64,000 nucleotides of DNA from Tubiluchus corallicola (lineage: Eukaryota; Priapulida; Priapulimorpha; Priapulimorphida; Tubiluchidae), in contig JAQGDQ010000229.1 of NCBI GenBank assembly GCA_030141605.1, positions 2,501 through 66,500 of the forward strand. Reading direction: 5' to 3'. The translations under genes were made by a program, and so were the position numbers. Shown here one piece after another: positions 9,690-22,869 of the stretch (its first letter is position 1; each line of letters opens with the position of its first letter). Below the pieces are notes generated by a model. The model did not search any database. It was given only the letters and a program-made list of their open reading frames with translations, and was not told the origin of the DNA.

Positions 9690-11510
9690 CCAATTTGTCC
9701 CTGAAAGCCTTTGAACCTCAATTCCGTTAGTTCATCAAAGTTTGTGAGTGATTTCCCCAGTCAACCCTATCGGGCTTATCGTCGCTTGCATGCCTTGCAT
9801 TCGTTGAATGTGCTCCGGTCTTAGACATCTTGACATTTCAATATCTTACAAGAGTGGCTAGGAACATATAGAAAAAAGTGGGATCCTGTATCAAGCTCTT
9901 GATGTTTCTCTATATTTAAAAATTATATACATGTATACAGTCTCCTAACGCTGTACAGAAGCTCGATTTCTACATTATGGCAGTATTGGCACAATTATGG
10001 CACTTGTGATGCATTTGCAGAAAAATAAATTTGAAAATTTGAATTAAAAATATCCTTAGATCTTTAAAGTTAATTACACTTAATGCCTCTTAAGCCCTAC
10101 TCTCGTAAGATCACTTAGCGAACCAAATTGAAAACCGAGCTGTAGAACCCGTTTCTTCAAGCCCAAAAAGTAGTCCCCCTTTTGGATGCATTACCTGCAC
10201 CTGAAATGTCTAATCTGGAGAGCTTATGAGGATGACAAATACGCTACGTGAGTGTAAAACTGTAGACTGAACCTTTTTGTCGATTTTTACTTTCATTGTA
10301 TTATCATGTGCTAAAAGTAACTCGAGTGTGAGTAGTGCTCACTTGCATTATGTGAAAAAGAGGCAAAATATTTCTAAATTCCAAAAAATTAAACAAAATG
10401 TGGATGATCAGAGATAGTCACATAATATTTTTTATTTTGTTTCTAAGTATCAGTAACAATAGTAACTCACAGGAGTAACATGTAATACCTAATACAAGGC
10501 AGATTAAATAAGTATAGATAAATACATAATATGTAATGGACGGACAACGCTATCACCGTGAGGATGGTAATAGTACCATCTCCTACTTATGTAATCAATA
10601 ACATTAAATAAAATACTTAAGTTCAAAATGTTAAGTAAGAAAAATGATATTAAAATAAGTGACACACTCACACCCATCTACTTTAGTCATAAATAGCAGC
10701 GTAAAAGTTTTCTAAACTACATGTATAGGAGAGTAGACAACTATAGAGCCTGCCTGCTAGCAACATTTGTTAATGCACTGTGTCTTTTGAAGCAACCTGC
10801 GTATAAGTGAAAAGTTTGCAAATTAAATCGAATAGTTTGTAACTTTTTAATAATATTCCTACTACCAGTATCATTCAAGTAACAGTTTTTCACACACTCC
10901 GTATTTGCAATTATAAGGAACTTAAATTTTCCGTTTATATGTTACACTTTAAACAATGGTCATTAGATTTTGTACTACAGCTAAAACATGAGTGCAAACG
11001 ACCTGAAAGCCAAAGTGACTGAAAGCTATAGGAAGCTGGGCCCCATGACGATTTCTAACGCTTTTAAACCTAATGAATTTTAACACTTATTTTCATCCTT
11101 TGGGGTTCGCCTCACGTCAGCAGACTACTGAGTGGGCTTTTCATACAAAATTATGTGCAATGATATAAGTGCAGAGATACAGAGATTGAAGTTTTACGAA
11201 TTAACACATCTGCACACATTCAAGAGTTTTTGGCAGTAAAACAAAGAGCCCACTCTTCGAATAATAAACCTGTTCCTATATTACTTATTCTATTTATGTG
11301 TGTAACAAACACAAGTTTCGTGTTATCGACAAGACTCTTTAGTTCAGTCTTTTAACAATCAATAAAAACACGAAATTTGGCCAAGCCACACACGTCTTAC
11401 ATTTTCTGGTCTCTGTTGGCTGGATTTTCATTAAAGTACACCAAAAAAGCAATGTGGAACTAGAATTTTTTGTACAACTGAATAACGGCACTTTTCGAAA
11501 ACTTCGCGCG
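9690..11510. other. AT-rich non-coding stretch
   Basis: Mostly featureless. At about 10763-10800 an AATGCACTGTGTCTTTTGAA segment resembles the right end of the MITE at 57446, possibly a truncated copy; no left end was found. Confidence 0.45.
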
Positions 11511-11513
11511 CAA

Positions 11514-11667
11514 TGTGGTATATTTCGTCATAAAACACCAATAGAATTTCCTTGATACCGTGTAATGAATTTACAGAGCTATAATATAAGTACCGGAACA
11601 AGACTTTCTCAGAATAATTTCTTACTAAATTTATATATTTATAGACATTGTGTACCACTTTGGGCGT
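11514..11667 (-). repeat. left arm of a 154-bp inverted repeat
   Basis: This segment is the reverse complement of 12336-12489 with about 5 mismatches in 154 positions by eye (about 97% identity). The high identity makes it much younger than the other repeats here. Both arms carry the same open frame (beginning near HNVYKYINLV), but that follows from nucleotide identity and the peptide matches nothing I know. Confidence 0.85.
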
Positions 11668-12335
11668 GTGCTCCTAAATGATTTAAACTTTCAATATCTT
11701 TACATGCTCATTTACGCTTAGCGAAGCGAGTAGTTTCAGACCAGTTTCGCAAAACTTTGTCCTTTATTTTATAATTTTTTTTATATTATTCTTATTTATT
11801 TACTTATTTGTTGCGGTATGCTAGTATTAAGTCTATGACACCAAAACGTAGCTCACCAAATGTTCTCTTAAAAAATCAATGAATTTTTGGTTATTTATGG
11901 CCCTCTACTTATGATATTTTTAATATAGATATTCTACTACTTCAAATGTTTGGTTTGATTACTTTCATAAACAAGAGCACTGTTTACGAGGGAAGTGACA
12001 GTCCTTGATTCAGAACCATTGCGCAGGCCATTAATCAAACATCCCATTCGGTACCAATTATACGATTCCAGTTGACAGATTTATCACAGACGTGCATGAG
12101 TTTCGCCCGAAGAAATAAATTTTCTTGTCAGTTGCTGGCATAATTCACATGGGACAGGACAGTATTAAAAAAACTAAAGAAATGAGTGTTGTAATGAACG
12201 CGCCGTCAACATGACATGTCATAATTATTAAATGTCATAATAACATAAATTGGTGCCTTTAATTTATTTAATAAAATTATGAATGCTTGAGGCTTATATG
12301 ACTTTCGTGAAAAGAATTCAACCGCCCACGTGCAA

Positions 12336-12489
12336 ACGCCCAAAGTGGCACACAATGTCTACAAATATATAAATTTAGTAAGATATTATTCTGAGAAAGT
12401 CTTGTTCCTGTACTTATATTATACCTCTGTAAATTCATTACACGGTATCAAGGAAATTCTATTGGTGTTTTATGACGAAATATACCACA
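12336..12489 (+). repeat. right arm of the 154-bp inverted repeat
   Basis: Partner of 11514-11667, separated from it by 668 bp. Either the arms are long terminal inverted repeats of one non-autonomous DNA transposon, or they are two opposed insertions of the same short element. The spacer is AT-rich with no transposase frame. Confidence 0.85.
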
Positions 12490-12544
12490 AGCGTCACACG
12501 AGAAACCGCCCGATCACTTCTTCCCCTCGCTTACTCCAGTGACT

Positions 12545-12634
12545 CCTACCTGAGCTGCTCTCTCTACCTGCTCTTCTTCTCCCTGCTCTCTAACTCTTTG
12601 TCACCTCTCTCTTTTTTTCTCGCGCGCTCTCTCT

Positions 12635-12706
<72 letters not shown>

Positions 12707-12775
12707 CTCTCTTGCTATCTTTTTCTCTCTCGCGCTCTGTCGCTCTTTTTTTCTTTCTCTCTCCTTTTCTCGAGC
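12545..12775. repeat. pyrimidine tract with pure (CT)n core
   Basis: A C/T-only or nearly C/T-only tract with a pure (CT)n core at 12647-12704, flanked by degenerate CTCTTT repeats. Serine/leucine and arginine/glutamate frames through it are repeat artefacts. Confidence 0.97.
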
Positions 12776-12799
12776 GCAAGAACAACGTACAAAATGGCC

Positions 12800-13555
12800 T
12801 TAATGGTCCCTATTTTTCAAGTAGTTGAATTCATGTGACATTTTCAAAACGATCAACATCAAATTACCAAATAGGTATAATATACCCCAGAAATTGATAA
12901 CAAACGCAAATTTCGTGTCAATGTGCGTTTCTTTAAGTTGCTAAAATGGAGCATAATTGGCTCTTATTTGGGGAAAATCAGTGATTTTTGCATCTATGTT
13001 TTCATAATTTATCAGGTAATATTGAAATTGCCTGCTAAAGTTTTATTGTATTCCATAAATTTCGCATTTTATATGTAACAAATGATCGTTTAAAGTAATA
13101 TCGAACGAAATAAATTATTTGACCCTGGTACAACGCCTCGCCTATCTTTTGCATACATGAATTTAAATGGCATAGTATTAGTTTCGAACACGCAGCTTGG
13201 AGTGGAACAGCGCCCTTACAAGCGGCTAAGGATATCATTGATAATGTAAATGAAGTTCAAACTTTAAAGAAGATCAAAAACGAATGGGAGATTTTCTTCA
13301 TCTTGTACAATTTGCTTGAAGGTCAGTTCATTTATTACCATATGATTTCCACGCGAGATCCACTTTACTTATAACAGGCAGACATAAGCGCCAAATCCAT
13401 TAACTATCAGTGTTAACGAAAAAATATATTTTTTTAATTCCCCAGGCTCGCAAGTGTAAAAAAACTGGCAGTATATTCAGTTTTTGGGCATTAATAAATT
13501 TAATTTAATGTATAGGATCTCTCATTCGTACAGATCTTGCATGAGTACTGCTTAT
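12800..13555. other. AT-rich non-coding stretch
   Basis: Nothing supported beyond short chance frames. Confidence 0.5.
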
Positions 13556-13558
13556 CTA

Positions 13559-13736
13559 GTGCCATTGTCACAGGGCAGGGCTGTGGTCTGATCTATGGGC
13601 TGCATATCTGGTGTCATCGTCGCAGGGCAAGACTGTGGTTTGATCTGAGGACTGCATATCTAGGGTCATTGTCACTGGGCAGGGCAAGACTGTGGCCAGT
13701 TCCAGGACTGCATATCTAGTGTCATTGTTACAGGGG
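13559..13736. repeat. minisatellite, 52-bp unit, about 3.3 copies
   Basis: Units at 13559-13610, 13611-13662 and 13663-13718 plus a partial fourth. Each carries CATTGTCACAGGGCA-like and GACTGCATATCTAG-like blocks. The third unit has a 4-bp expansion at the GGGCAGGGCA position. Frames on both strands cross it because the sequence is repeated, not because it codes. Confidence 0.85.
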
Positions 13737-14525
13737 GTGGGGGAGGTGAGTGTGAGTTTTTTTACCTTTTTCGGTTCTCGACAACTTTTGAAGCAGTCTG
13801 GGTGCATCTTGTATTGATAGCGTATTAAGCTCATATAGCCAGCACATAGATGATTGTCCAAAGCATACGCATGTGTCTACACTCTTCCTATGCTAAATTG
13901 TCCACAATACATAATTTTGCCCAAACGGACGTTTATTGCCACTTTGAATTCATACCGCGCAGAAAATGATCGAATAATTCAAGCGGTTTGACATATTTAC
14001 TACCGAAATGTTTGCCGTTTGTTTTCCGGCTTTGTTGGCCGCGGTCACAAATCAGAAGGCGGTGGACAGACATTACAAGTTTGCAGTGAATTTATTGTGT
14101 TTATTATACTCAGGTGTGGACGGCGTTGGATGATTTATGCACCTTTAACAGTTTTTTTTGCGTGCGTCTTTTTCGCCGCTGGGGCAGAGGTCATTAACAC
14201 TTTCTGACAAACTTATGAGTTTTTAACCTTTTTTGCATCTGACTGACTATAACAAAATATAAGATTTACCAAGCTAATTATACTATATTGAATGTGTACG
14301 AATGGTTCACTAGCTAGACAGGTTCTTCTGTTATCTTCTGTTCTTGCATGCATTTACAAAACAGCTTATTTAGGTCTATAAATGTGTTATACTGTTCTCA
14401 CAGTAAAATTACTAACTTGAAAACCATTTTTTTGTTTGAAAGAATGTACAACTGTACGCTAACCCCGTTGCATTCGCTTAGTTTGATTTGCATTAGGCGT
14501 ATAGGAATGGGGCCTACGCCGCGTT

Positions 14526-14625
14526 CGAGCGGTAAATGGCTAAAAAATCCCGACATGAGTGGGATTCAAACCCAGAGATTCTGGATGAGCAGCAAAGTGT
14601 CGTGCCACACGGTCACCTTGCGTTA
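14526..14625 (-). mobile_element. tRNA-derived SINE, family S1 copy 2
   Basis: Shares with 8700-8812 a minus-strand B box (GGTTTGAATCC, 14562-14572), the preceding CAGAATCTCTGG-like segment and the AGCCATTTACC tail. The A box region (near 14610) is diverged. Same orientation as copy 1. Confidence 0.7.
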
Positions 14626-14629
14626 GTTT

Positions 14630-15985
14630 GGTCAGTTTCGTCAATATATACCAAAATTCATTTGATGAACAAAGGAACTTTATCTTCTTCATATAGCTTG
14701 TCACAAAACTATATACTCCATTTTAATGTTGTAATCTATTATTTATTTCCAAATTAATTTTATAATTGGGAAAATATTTCTGTAATCCAAGCTGTAAAAC
14801 AACAGCTAACTTAACGAGTCTTGTAGCCCTCACTGTATCATATCTCTTTGCATATTTTTCACCAATTTTTTACTTGTATTATTATGCTTGTTAATGATAA
14901 TGTGTTTTACATATATTGACCCTAAAGTGTTTATAAGAAAGTTAAACAGCTAACATAATTTTAACTCATTAGTCTGCTAATTGTTATTGCTTGCTAATTT
15001 TGTTTTTATTTAGACACCTATATATATATATATATATATATATGCAAGAAAATATAGTGCAATAGTAACAATATTAGTAATTAAGTTTTTCTTTCTCAGA
15101 ACATAATTGGTTATATTTTATGTAGTCTTTTCAGCATTCTTTACCAATTTGTCCCTTCTAAAAAGGCCTTTTTCCATTCCTTGATGAGATAACAAGGCAG
15201 ATTTCACTAATGGTCAATACATTACAAATGGTAATGATGATGATATTGATAGTGATGGTGCCACTGCTGTTGTTGTTAACTTTATTATTGTAAATTTTTA
15301 AGTTTCTTTGTCAATTTCAGGAGCAACTTATGCCTCACTTTAGAACAGTAAATTACAACAGTGTCACGTCGAGATATGTCGCTGTTGAGCTCTGTACTGT
15401 TTCTGCTGTGTTGCATACAAACAATTTCTTGATTATTTTAGCTCTGACCATGAAACAAAACATTTCAACAAAGTCCAATTTTCCAGCAAAAATAATTATT
15501 ATGTCATGCGGTTTTTCTATAGCTCGACTGATAGTTGAAAGTGATTGGTTTTGACTCGTTGACAAATGAACTAGCAGCTTGCGCTAAAACAGACAAAATG
15601 GAATCATCGGGCAAAGAAAATCAAATTGGATGTACGTCAGAATAAATTAGTGGACAGCGTCATTGTGGCAAGGTCGAACAACAAGTGGAGGAAATGCCTA
15701 AGATGTGATTGAACAGGAAGAAATGTTTAAGATTTAATCAATATGGAGTTTAGTGTCTGTTATGGTCAATTTCCAAGCAAATTTCTTTTTATCGATTTTT
15801 TAACTTTTTTTAGAGAGGTCTACAGTATTTAGGCTGAATGTTATTAAAAATCTGGAGGCTGTTGTAAAGAATCGCTGTCTAGGTCAAGCCATACAAAGGT
15901 TGTAAAAAATTTATAGGAATGTGAAACTTACCACACGTATATTTTGCTGCAAACATTACAAAGACATAATTTGATCTTATTAGGA
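14630..15985. other. AT-rich stretch with a (TA)n run
   Basis: Contains a pure (TA)n at 15019-15043 and a degenerate GAT run near 15233-15260. A 74-codon frame (15330-15554) follows a pyrimidine-AG segment but resembles no known protein, so no exon is called. Confidence 0.5.
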
Positions 15986-15989
15986 TTCC

Positions 15990-16320
15990 TCCTGCTAGCT
16001 TTCTGTCGTTGTCGTTGTCGTTGTTGTCTGTCTGTCTGTTTGTGTGTCTATCTGTCTGCTTGTGTGCTTTCATGCTTGCTTGATTGTTTTCCTGTTGCTG
16101 TTGACAATGTTATTTGTGTTCTCCTAGTTTGATATCCTAGTTACTGTTGCCACTGCCTCTGTTGTTGATGTTGTTGTTGTATTGTTGTTGCTCCCTCTGC
16201 TACTGTTGTTGCTGCAGTTGGTATTACTACTACCTGTACCGCTTCTCTGTTACTGCGGTCATTGATGCTGTTACTATTGCTGTAGCTGTCGCTGTCGTTG
16301 TTATCACCAGACTCAGATGA
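15990..16320. repeat. degenerate GTT/GTC/TCTG simple-sequence block
   Basis: Imperfect GTCGTT, TGTCTG and GTTGTTGAT/GTTGCTGC words fill the block with no unit dominating. Frames on both strands are compositional. Confidence 0.8.
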
Positions 16321-16329
16321 ATTGACGAA

Positions 16330-17310
16330 GGTAGTAAGTTTTTCTTTCATATAAATTTCGATCAATTCCGACTTTCACGTATAATGTTGTTTCAATGTTC
16401 AATTTATCAATAGTGACACAATCCCAAACCATGTAAAATTTGACTACGTAATTCACTTTGCAAGTGCGGAATTTGTACATCCAAGTGGATCAGCTCAATT
16501 CACACACATGAAACAACTCAATGACAAACTCATCCTGACAGTTACTATGTCTCCCGAGATCACCTAACTTCATAGCATGTCAGCCAGAATTAGCCAGAAA
16601 AAAGAAGTGACTTCAATTTATAATTTTATTGGCTTTCTGGCTTATAAGTGTGTCACCTCTAGTTAGATGGGATTAGAACATGTTAGGTCGATAGTAACGC
16701 TTCCTGGATGTTGCGCATTTTGCATTTTTTTTCGTCGTTAAAAATCATTAATACACGATTGTTACGCTTTCTTGTAAAAAAATTAGTGTCAATATCAACG
16801 ATTTTTGATCTCAGACGACATGCAATGTAGATATTATACCTCGGGCCCAGAAAACACAGTGCAGCATAAATTTCTGCCGGTGTACAAAAAAATGCTGACC
16901 AAATTTCAACGAAATGCGTTTGAGTGTTGTCATGCAGTAAGACTGTATATTGCAATAAGTGATGGAAGTATTTGCCTTTAATATGAAGATGTTGCACATA
17001 AACGGAAAACAACGTTGCTTGGTATGAAAAACAGCTCAAGTTCATCAGATGAATGTTTCGAAAACCTTTTTTTTATTTTGTCGAAAATGAACCAGTCTTT
17101 CGCATTATGTGCTAACTCCAATTTTGCTACTATATAACTCGGTTTTTGTACATTCCAATATATGCAAGTGACTGCAGTGACACTACAATGCATCATGACT
17201 CGTCGTACAATAATGTTACTCGACATACCGTTGTATGCAACAGTCTCAGTGCTCCACAGGGTGTTCTCATACATGTGTCCATGCACATTTAATTAAGTCA
17301 GCAAGAAGTA
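16330..17310. other. AT-rich non-coding stretch
   Basis: A 120-codon minus-strand frame (16683-17045) is the longest here. One piece, LLHDNTQTH, loosely recalls the HDN motif of mariner transposases, but the surrounding residues do not fit and no second catalytic block is visible. I leave it uncalled. Confidence 0.45.
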
Positions 17311-17313
17311 GGT

Positions 17314-17448
17314 TATGTATGTATGTATGTATGTATGTATGTATGTATGTATGTATGTATGTATGTATGTATGTATGTATGTATGTATGTATGTATGTAT
17401 GTATGTATGTATGTATGTATGTATGTATGTATGTATGTATGTATGTAT
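17314..17448. repeat. (ATGT)n microsatellite
   Basis: Pure tetranucleotide run of about 33 copies. It is followed by three related ATATACCATTTA-like words to about 17485. The MYVC and TYIH repeat peptides are artefacts. Confidence 0.98.
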
Positions 17449-17639
17449 ATACCATTTATATACCATGTAAATATATACCATTTATTTCGTCCATGCAGCA
17501 TATTTTTTACAAAGACATAATAAAAAAGATAGTACAGTAGAATAGAGGCACGCAGAAATATGAAAAACATCAACCGACATACAATAAATTAAATAGAAAA
17601 AAGTGTTGAACATATATACAAATGCTACAGGTAAATACA

Positions 17640-18060
17640 GATGAAATCAGTACGAAAACAGCAATAATCGTGGCGCGCATTTGTACGAGTGTCGTTTCAT
17701 TACAGTAAGTTTGAGTTTTTGTCACATGGCAACTTATAGGACGGCCGTAGAATTACCTGTAGGATTAACTACTGTTGGTCCATACTATCGGATCTGGGGA
17801 GTAACTTTAGATTAATCGGGTCCATGGGACAGCTAAAGAGAATTAATGTAGAGATTGACACTAACTGACAACACCACAGTGCAAAGCGGGCTCTCGCTTT
17901 CGATAACAGACAGGTTTATTGCTTTCAAAAATTTATGGATTCACACAAAGCGCCACTATAACAATATCGCTTTCCTAGAAGCGTTGTTGTAGGAGAAACT
18001 ATTACGTCGTTCTGTTTCGGTAGATATCGTAAATCAACAGCGCCACGTTACGGAGAATCA
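17640..18060. promoter_or_regulatory. candidate enhancer island
   Basis: A non-repetitive, GC-richer block between AT-rich flanks with GATTAATC (near 17811-17818, a palindromic homeodomain-type site), TTTATTGC and several CGNNNCG-rich segments. No open frame of note. Function inferred from composition only. Confidence 0.3.
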
Positions 18061-18069
18061 GAACAAAAA

Positions 18070-19410
18070 AACTGATGAGTGCGTTGGTATCATCAGCATA
18101 ATATGAGGGGACACAAAGAGGTGCCGAATCCCTCGAAATGCAGGTTATATTGTGCCGTTTATGGTTCTTTACAACATAATTGTTTTACTGGTGTCGGCAT
18201 CCGTGCTGTTATATCATAAATCGCGCTGTAAAAGTTTTTATTGTAGAGTAGTTGGAGTACTATGCAGTCCAGCCTGCGACATTCTGTCGCCATGTATGGC
18301 CTTTAAAACTTTATCCAAGAAACATGGCAAGGCCTTGTACTTGCATTCCTATATATTGAATTTTGAAATAGTCCATTTTGGATTTACCTGGATGCCAAGG
18401 CCGGTGCAAGTAACAGGCTGCAACAGACTTCTTAGTGAATTATTATGATATTTCTTAATTAAATAATAAAAATCCCTACGTGCACATGTACAGTATATGC
18501 GTATACCGAATCCTAGGCCATGTCAGGATGGGCTTGGTGTCACGTTGGCATTCGTTGGCAAGTTGGCAGCATTAATTCTCTTTAATCTCTTTGAACTTCG
18601 ACGGATAGCCTAATGTATAAGCATGTAGCTTTTGTGAGGGATTGACTACTATTTTCTACTATTTTTAAAGAAAGATCTGCTTGTTTCTGATGAGATTTTG
18701 TACGGCACTTCTGTGTAATGGAGCCGCACCGTGAACACTTTTCAAACTATTTAAATACAATGCTTTAATAGCCTGTCCAAAACACGTACAATGCACACGT
18801 TCGTTGTAGAAAGACACCTAAATCAGATTTTCACACCAGCGCCGTTAGGTTTATGTAGGATTTGGCTTCTCCTGGAACAGTGGTGTTGACATGCAAGAAA
18901 ATTTGTAAAAAGTGAAAAAAACTTACGGCCCTCGGGAACTGCGGTATACATAGTAAAAGGACTATAAACCATTTGCTTATGTCCACTAGAAATAAATAGT
19001 ATTGAGGTTTGCAGATAAATAGTGATGAGATATGATCAACGGCTTCGTAATCCCGTAGCCAGAGCAAACTGGCTTCCGTAGTTTTTAAAATAGTTTGCTT
19101 TCTTTTTCATTTTGCTATAATGTAAAAACTAAAAAGTTTAAAATATTTAAATTGCTTAGTAAAACTGGCACCCCCTAAAACGCGAGAGATAATTAGGCAC
19201 AGAAGATAAAATAACAATCTCGTTGAGTCCATAAAAACCACCATAAAAGTACAACTTTGCAGCTAATTGGGGACTAAAATTGGATCTGCTGTTTAATTAA
19301 CCTAAGCTATATTTCATGGATGACGTTTCGGTAGCCAATGGATGAGTGACCTAAAACATGTGTGCATGTTTTTCCCATGTACATTTTTATTTTTCGTGAG
19401 AAAAAGAGAA
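18070..19410. other. AT-rich non-coding stretch
   Basis: A 98-codon plus-strand frame (18152-18448) begins hydrophobic and shows no domain. Nothing else stands out. Confidence 0.45.
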
Positions 19411-19416
19411 ATTATC

Positions 19417-19792
<376 letters not shown>

Positions 19793-19799
19793 AGTATTT

Positions 19800-20680
19800 T
19801 ATTGCGAAATAAAGTTACACTTACATCAGTCCATTTATGATGCAACGATCAAACTGAAAAAAATAACTAAGTACAACTACTCTCTTTTGTGTGTTTTGGT
19901 TAATATTAATTAGGCAATAAACAAAAAAATACAACATTAACCCTGATAATACTGGCATGAAAAATAACGTGTTTTGTACCAGGTGGTGTCGCTTGCAACG
20001 TAATTCGACTCCATCTAAGTTTAGGCTTTCTACTCATACATTTTTAATTTTAACAAGAGGAATCAGATTTTTATGAAATAAATTTATTGGAGTTGTTAAG
20101 CACATACTCACATTACACTATCTGGTGCATATGCACTTGAAAAGTCTCAGAACGTAAATTACATTACTATCGTATTTACTCTTATGTAAGAGTAAAACAT
20201 AAAGGCCTATAAAATGGCTTATCAGAAATATACAAAAAAAAAACAGAACCTAATCGAAATTCTAACTCAATCAGTCGATTTCATTTGTTTCAAAAATGCC
20301 TGAGGTTCCACCAATTTGCAATGGTTCATCATTGAACTTTATAAGAACATACTAGAATGAAATCCGCATCAACTGACAGAGTCGGAACTTTAATTTACCA
20401 TCATGAATTCAAGATGGTGGCATTGACATCGTTTTCTGAAAACCTGAAAGTAAACCTAAACTTGCGAACGGATGTGTACATGAACAAATTTCGCACCTGA
20501 TGATGGGATCTGATTTTTGATCCCAAATCTCGAGTTCTGTGAGTCCATCCATCTATAGTTCTAATCGAATTTGTTTACATATTTTGTTCACCAACTGCTT
20601 TGTGAAAAGACTTGCAGCTTCGAATTAGTAACAAACTTAGAGCTATAATTTGAACTTGCTTTGATATTTGCCAGTATGCA
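19800..20680. other. AT-rich non-coding stretch
   Basis: No supported feature. Confidence 0.5.
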
Positions 20681-20681
20681 A

Positions 20682-20792
<111 letters not shown>

Positions 20793-21265
20793 GAGCAAGG
20801 AAGAGTCGAGGGGAAAGGAAGACAGGAGAGAGTGGGAGAGAAGAGAAAAAAGAGAAAAGGAAAGGTCCAAGACAAGAGAGGAGTGCGGGCAACGGTAAAA
20901 TTACAGCTGTCTAATGAACCTTTTAGTTAATAACTTACTACAGGCCCCAGTTTTTTGTTACTGCGTCATTTAGTGCTCATATCATAGCCATTAGCAGAAG
21001 TTATTATCTATTAATGTGATGAAAAATCAGCATCCGGTTCGCAAGCGTTGTTGGCAGTCGGTTCACCACCTGAGTCATTATAGTTCCGTGTAGATTTATA
21101 GGGGTATTTCGTCTTTACGTCCGATGAACTGCATTGTAATATAGGGCTGTAAAACTGTCAAAGCCTGGCTATAATGCTTGATTTGTTGTCCCTGTACTGT
21201 CATAAATCCACCATCATTAACTCTATACTGCTGACTATAAACTGCTATATGCAGATTGTGTGGAG

Positions 21266-21342
21266 GATGCCATTATTCATAATAGGGGTGGTGAAGCGAT
21301 AACATACAATAATTGGCGATGCCATTATTCCTGATAGGGGTG
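21266..21342. repeat. 25-bp direct repeat, 52-bp offset
   Basis: GATGCCATTATTC followed by ATAGGGGTG occurs at 21266-21290 and 21318-21342 with about two differences. Origin unknown, perhaps a start of tandem duplication. The rest of 20900-22390 is AT-rich with nothing supported. Confidence 0.7.
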
Positions 21343-22394
21343 CTAGAGAGTCGAGCATCTAAGCTAGTTTTGAACACGTCTTTGCTAACTACTGGGTACC
21401 ACTTCAGCTACAAAGCAGTAGCCTATATTGTCATGAAATCAGTATTAATCAGTAGTTCCTTAAAGTAGATAAAAAAAAGTTGTGGCCTCAAGGTGAATCC
21501 TTGTACTACATGCACAATTTATAGCCATCGTGTAAAAATAGGCAGATAATGGACAGCTGCATGCTTATGTTTAAATGGTCACAATGCTCAGTTACATATA
21601 ACTTGATTTAAGCTTCATTTGTTTAACCGGGTAAGTATTAAGTTGTATACGTCGCATACATTCTTCTTTTGGTTTCAACATCTGCACATAATTCGAAAGT
21701 TTATTCGTTATCCCGTGTTTTCCCGTAAACCGGATATCTGTACAAAACAAGCTGTTGAGAGCATTCAGCTTCAAAGAAAATCAAAAGAAAAAGAGCGTCA
21801 AGCAAGATTCGGGAGGCGGAGGACAACGTGTCTGTGTAAAAAACTTTATATCCCACTCTAAACTATTTTACTCTAAAAATTACTGCAAGATAAAAATCTA
21901 AATTAAACTTTCTGATATCTCATCACAACAGGACCTCGAAGGGCTTCCTAGCGTAGCCCTGTTCTTGATGATAACGACATATACATTTTCAAGAATACAA
22001 TATACAAATTTGAAACTTATTTAGTTTTAACTTTAAACTTGCATGATAATATATTCTTGAAAATAGTCACCACTAGCATGTCGAAATATTAAGTTACGTT
22101 TCTCAATAAATGGCTTCTCTCAATAAATGGCTTCTTTTGATTTTGTGTGACAAACGTTTTATCTATCCCACACTACCAGTGTTTTTAAACTTCCGTTCTT
22201 CTCATGGTTTACATTTTACAATTGCTTTTTATTTGCAAGTTGACTATACTACTGTAGTAACCATATGCACATTTTACAATTACAATACTTCTAGCAATTC
22301 TCTTACGCGCTGCAGCGTTTTAAAAAGCTCTAATTTTTAACATACACATTGAAGTGGTGTACAGGATCAAGTGTGTGAAAATCTAATTTTCAAT

Positions 22395-22660
22395 TTAAAG
22401 CCGATGAAGCCAGTGATCCACGTGACCCGGTGACGTGGTGATTGAAGCCAAGCAGATCGGGAAACCAGACAATTTGCGCGTCGGCGGCACCAGCCCGCTC
22501 AAAGCCTAGAGAGGAAAACAGCAATTTGTACATCAAAGGCAAGCAAGTGGGAGAATTACAGGCCGCTAACATGTAAGGACAATCGTGGAAATGAGGGATA
22601 TCAAACGAGATTAGGCTTTTTGTTATTAGAGGTAGTGTAGTGGAACAGCACACTGCTTTA
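22395..22660. promoter_or_regulatory. candidate enhancer island with TCF/LEF site
   Basis: A GC-richer block with two close TGACCCGG/GTGACGTGG words (near 22419-22440), ATCAAAGG (22532-22539, a TCF/LEF consensus) and GAGAATTACAGG. An 87-codon minus-strand frame covers it but is unrecognisable. The segment near 22430 recurs at 22854. Regulatory role inferred. Confidence 0.33.
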
Positions 22661-22869
22661 AAAGGGGAGGGAAACAGATTACTTGTAACTAGTTAATAAG
22701 TCACGCACTACCATTTCACAGAGGCGTTTGATCATGTTTTTTAATTAATAAACTAAAACAAAGGCACTACTGTTAACTGTACATTTAGATTACACAAAAA
22801 TATAAGTTATGAGGTTTTCTCTTTTGTAAAAAGCAATTTATATGAAGTCCGTCAGTGACATGGTGATTG

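Noticed and set aside
11431-12542. Two near-identical peptides (HNVYKYINLV...) on opposite strands as a possible conserved small protein
   Set aside because: The similarity is fully explained by the 97% identical inverted repeat; both frames diverge exactly where the repeat ends.
16683-17045. Minus-strand frame with LLHDNTQTH, resembling the HDN motif of mariner transposase
   Set aside because: Flanking residues do not fit, no second acidic motif or helix-turn-helix is visible, and no terminal repeats frame it.
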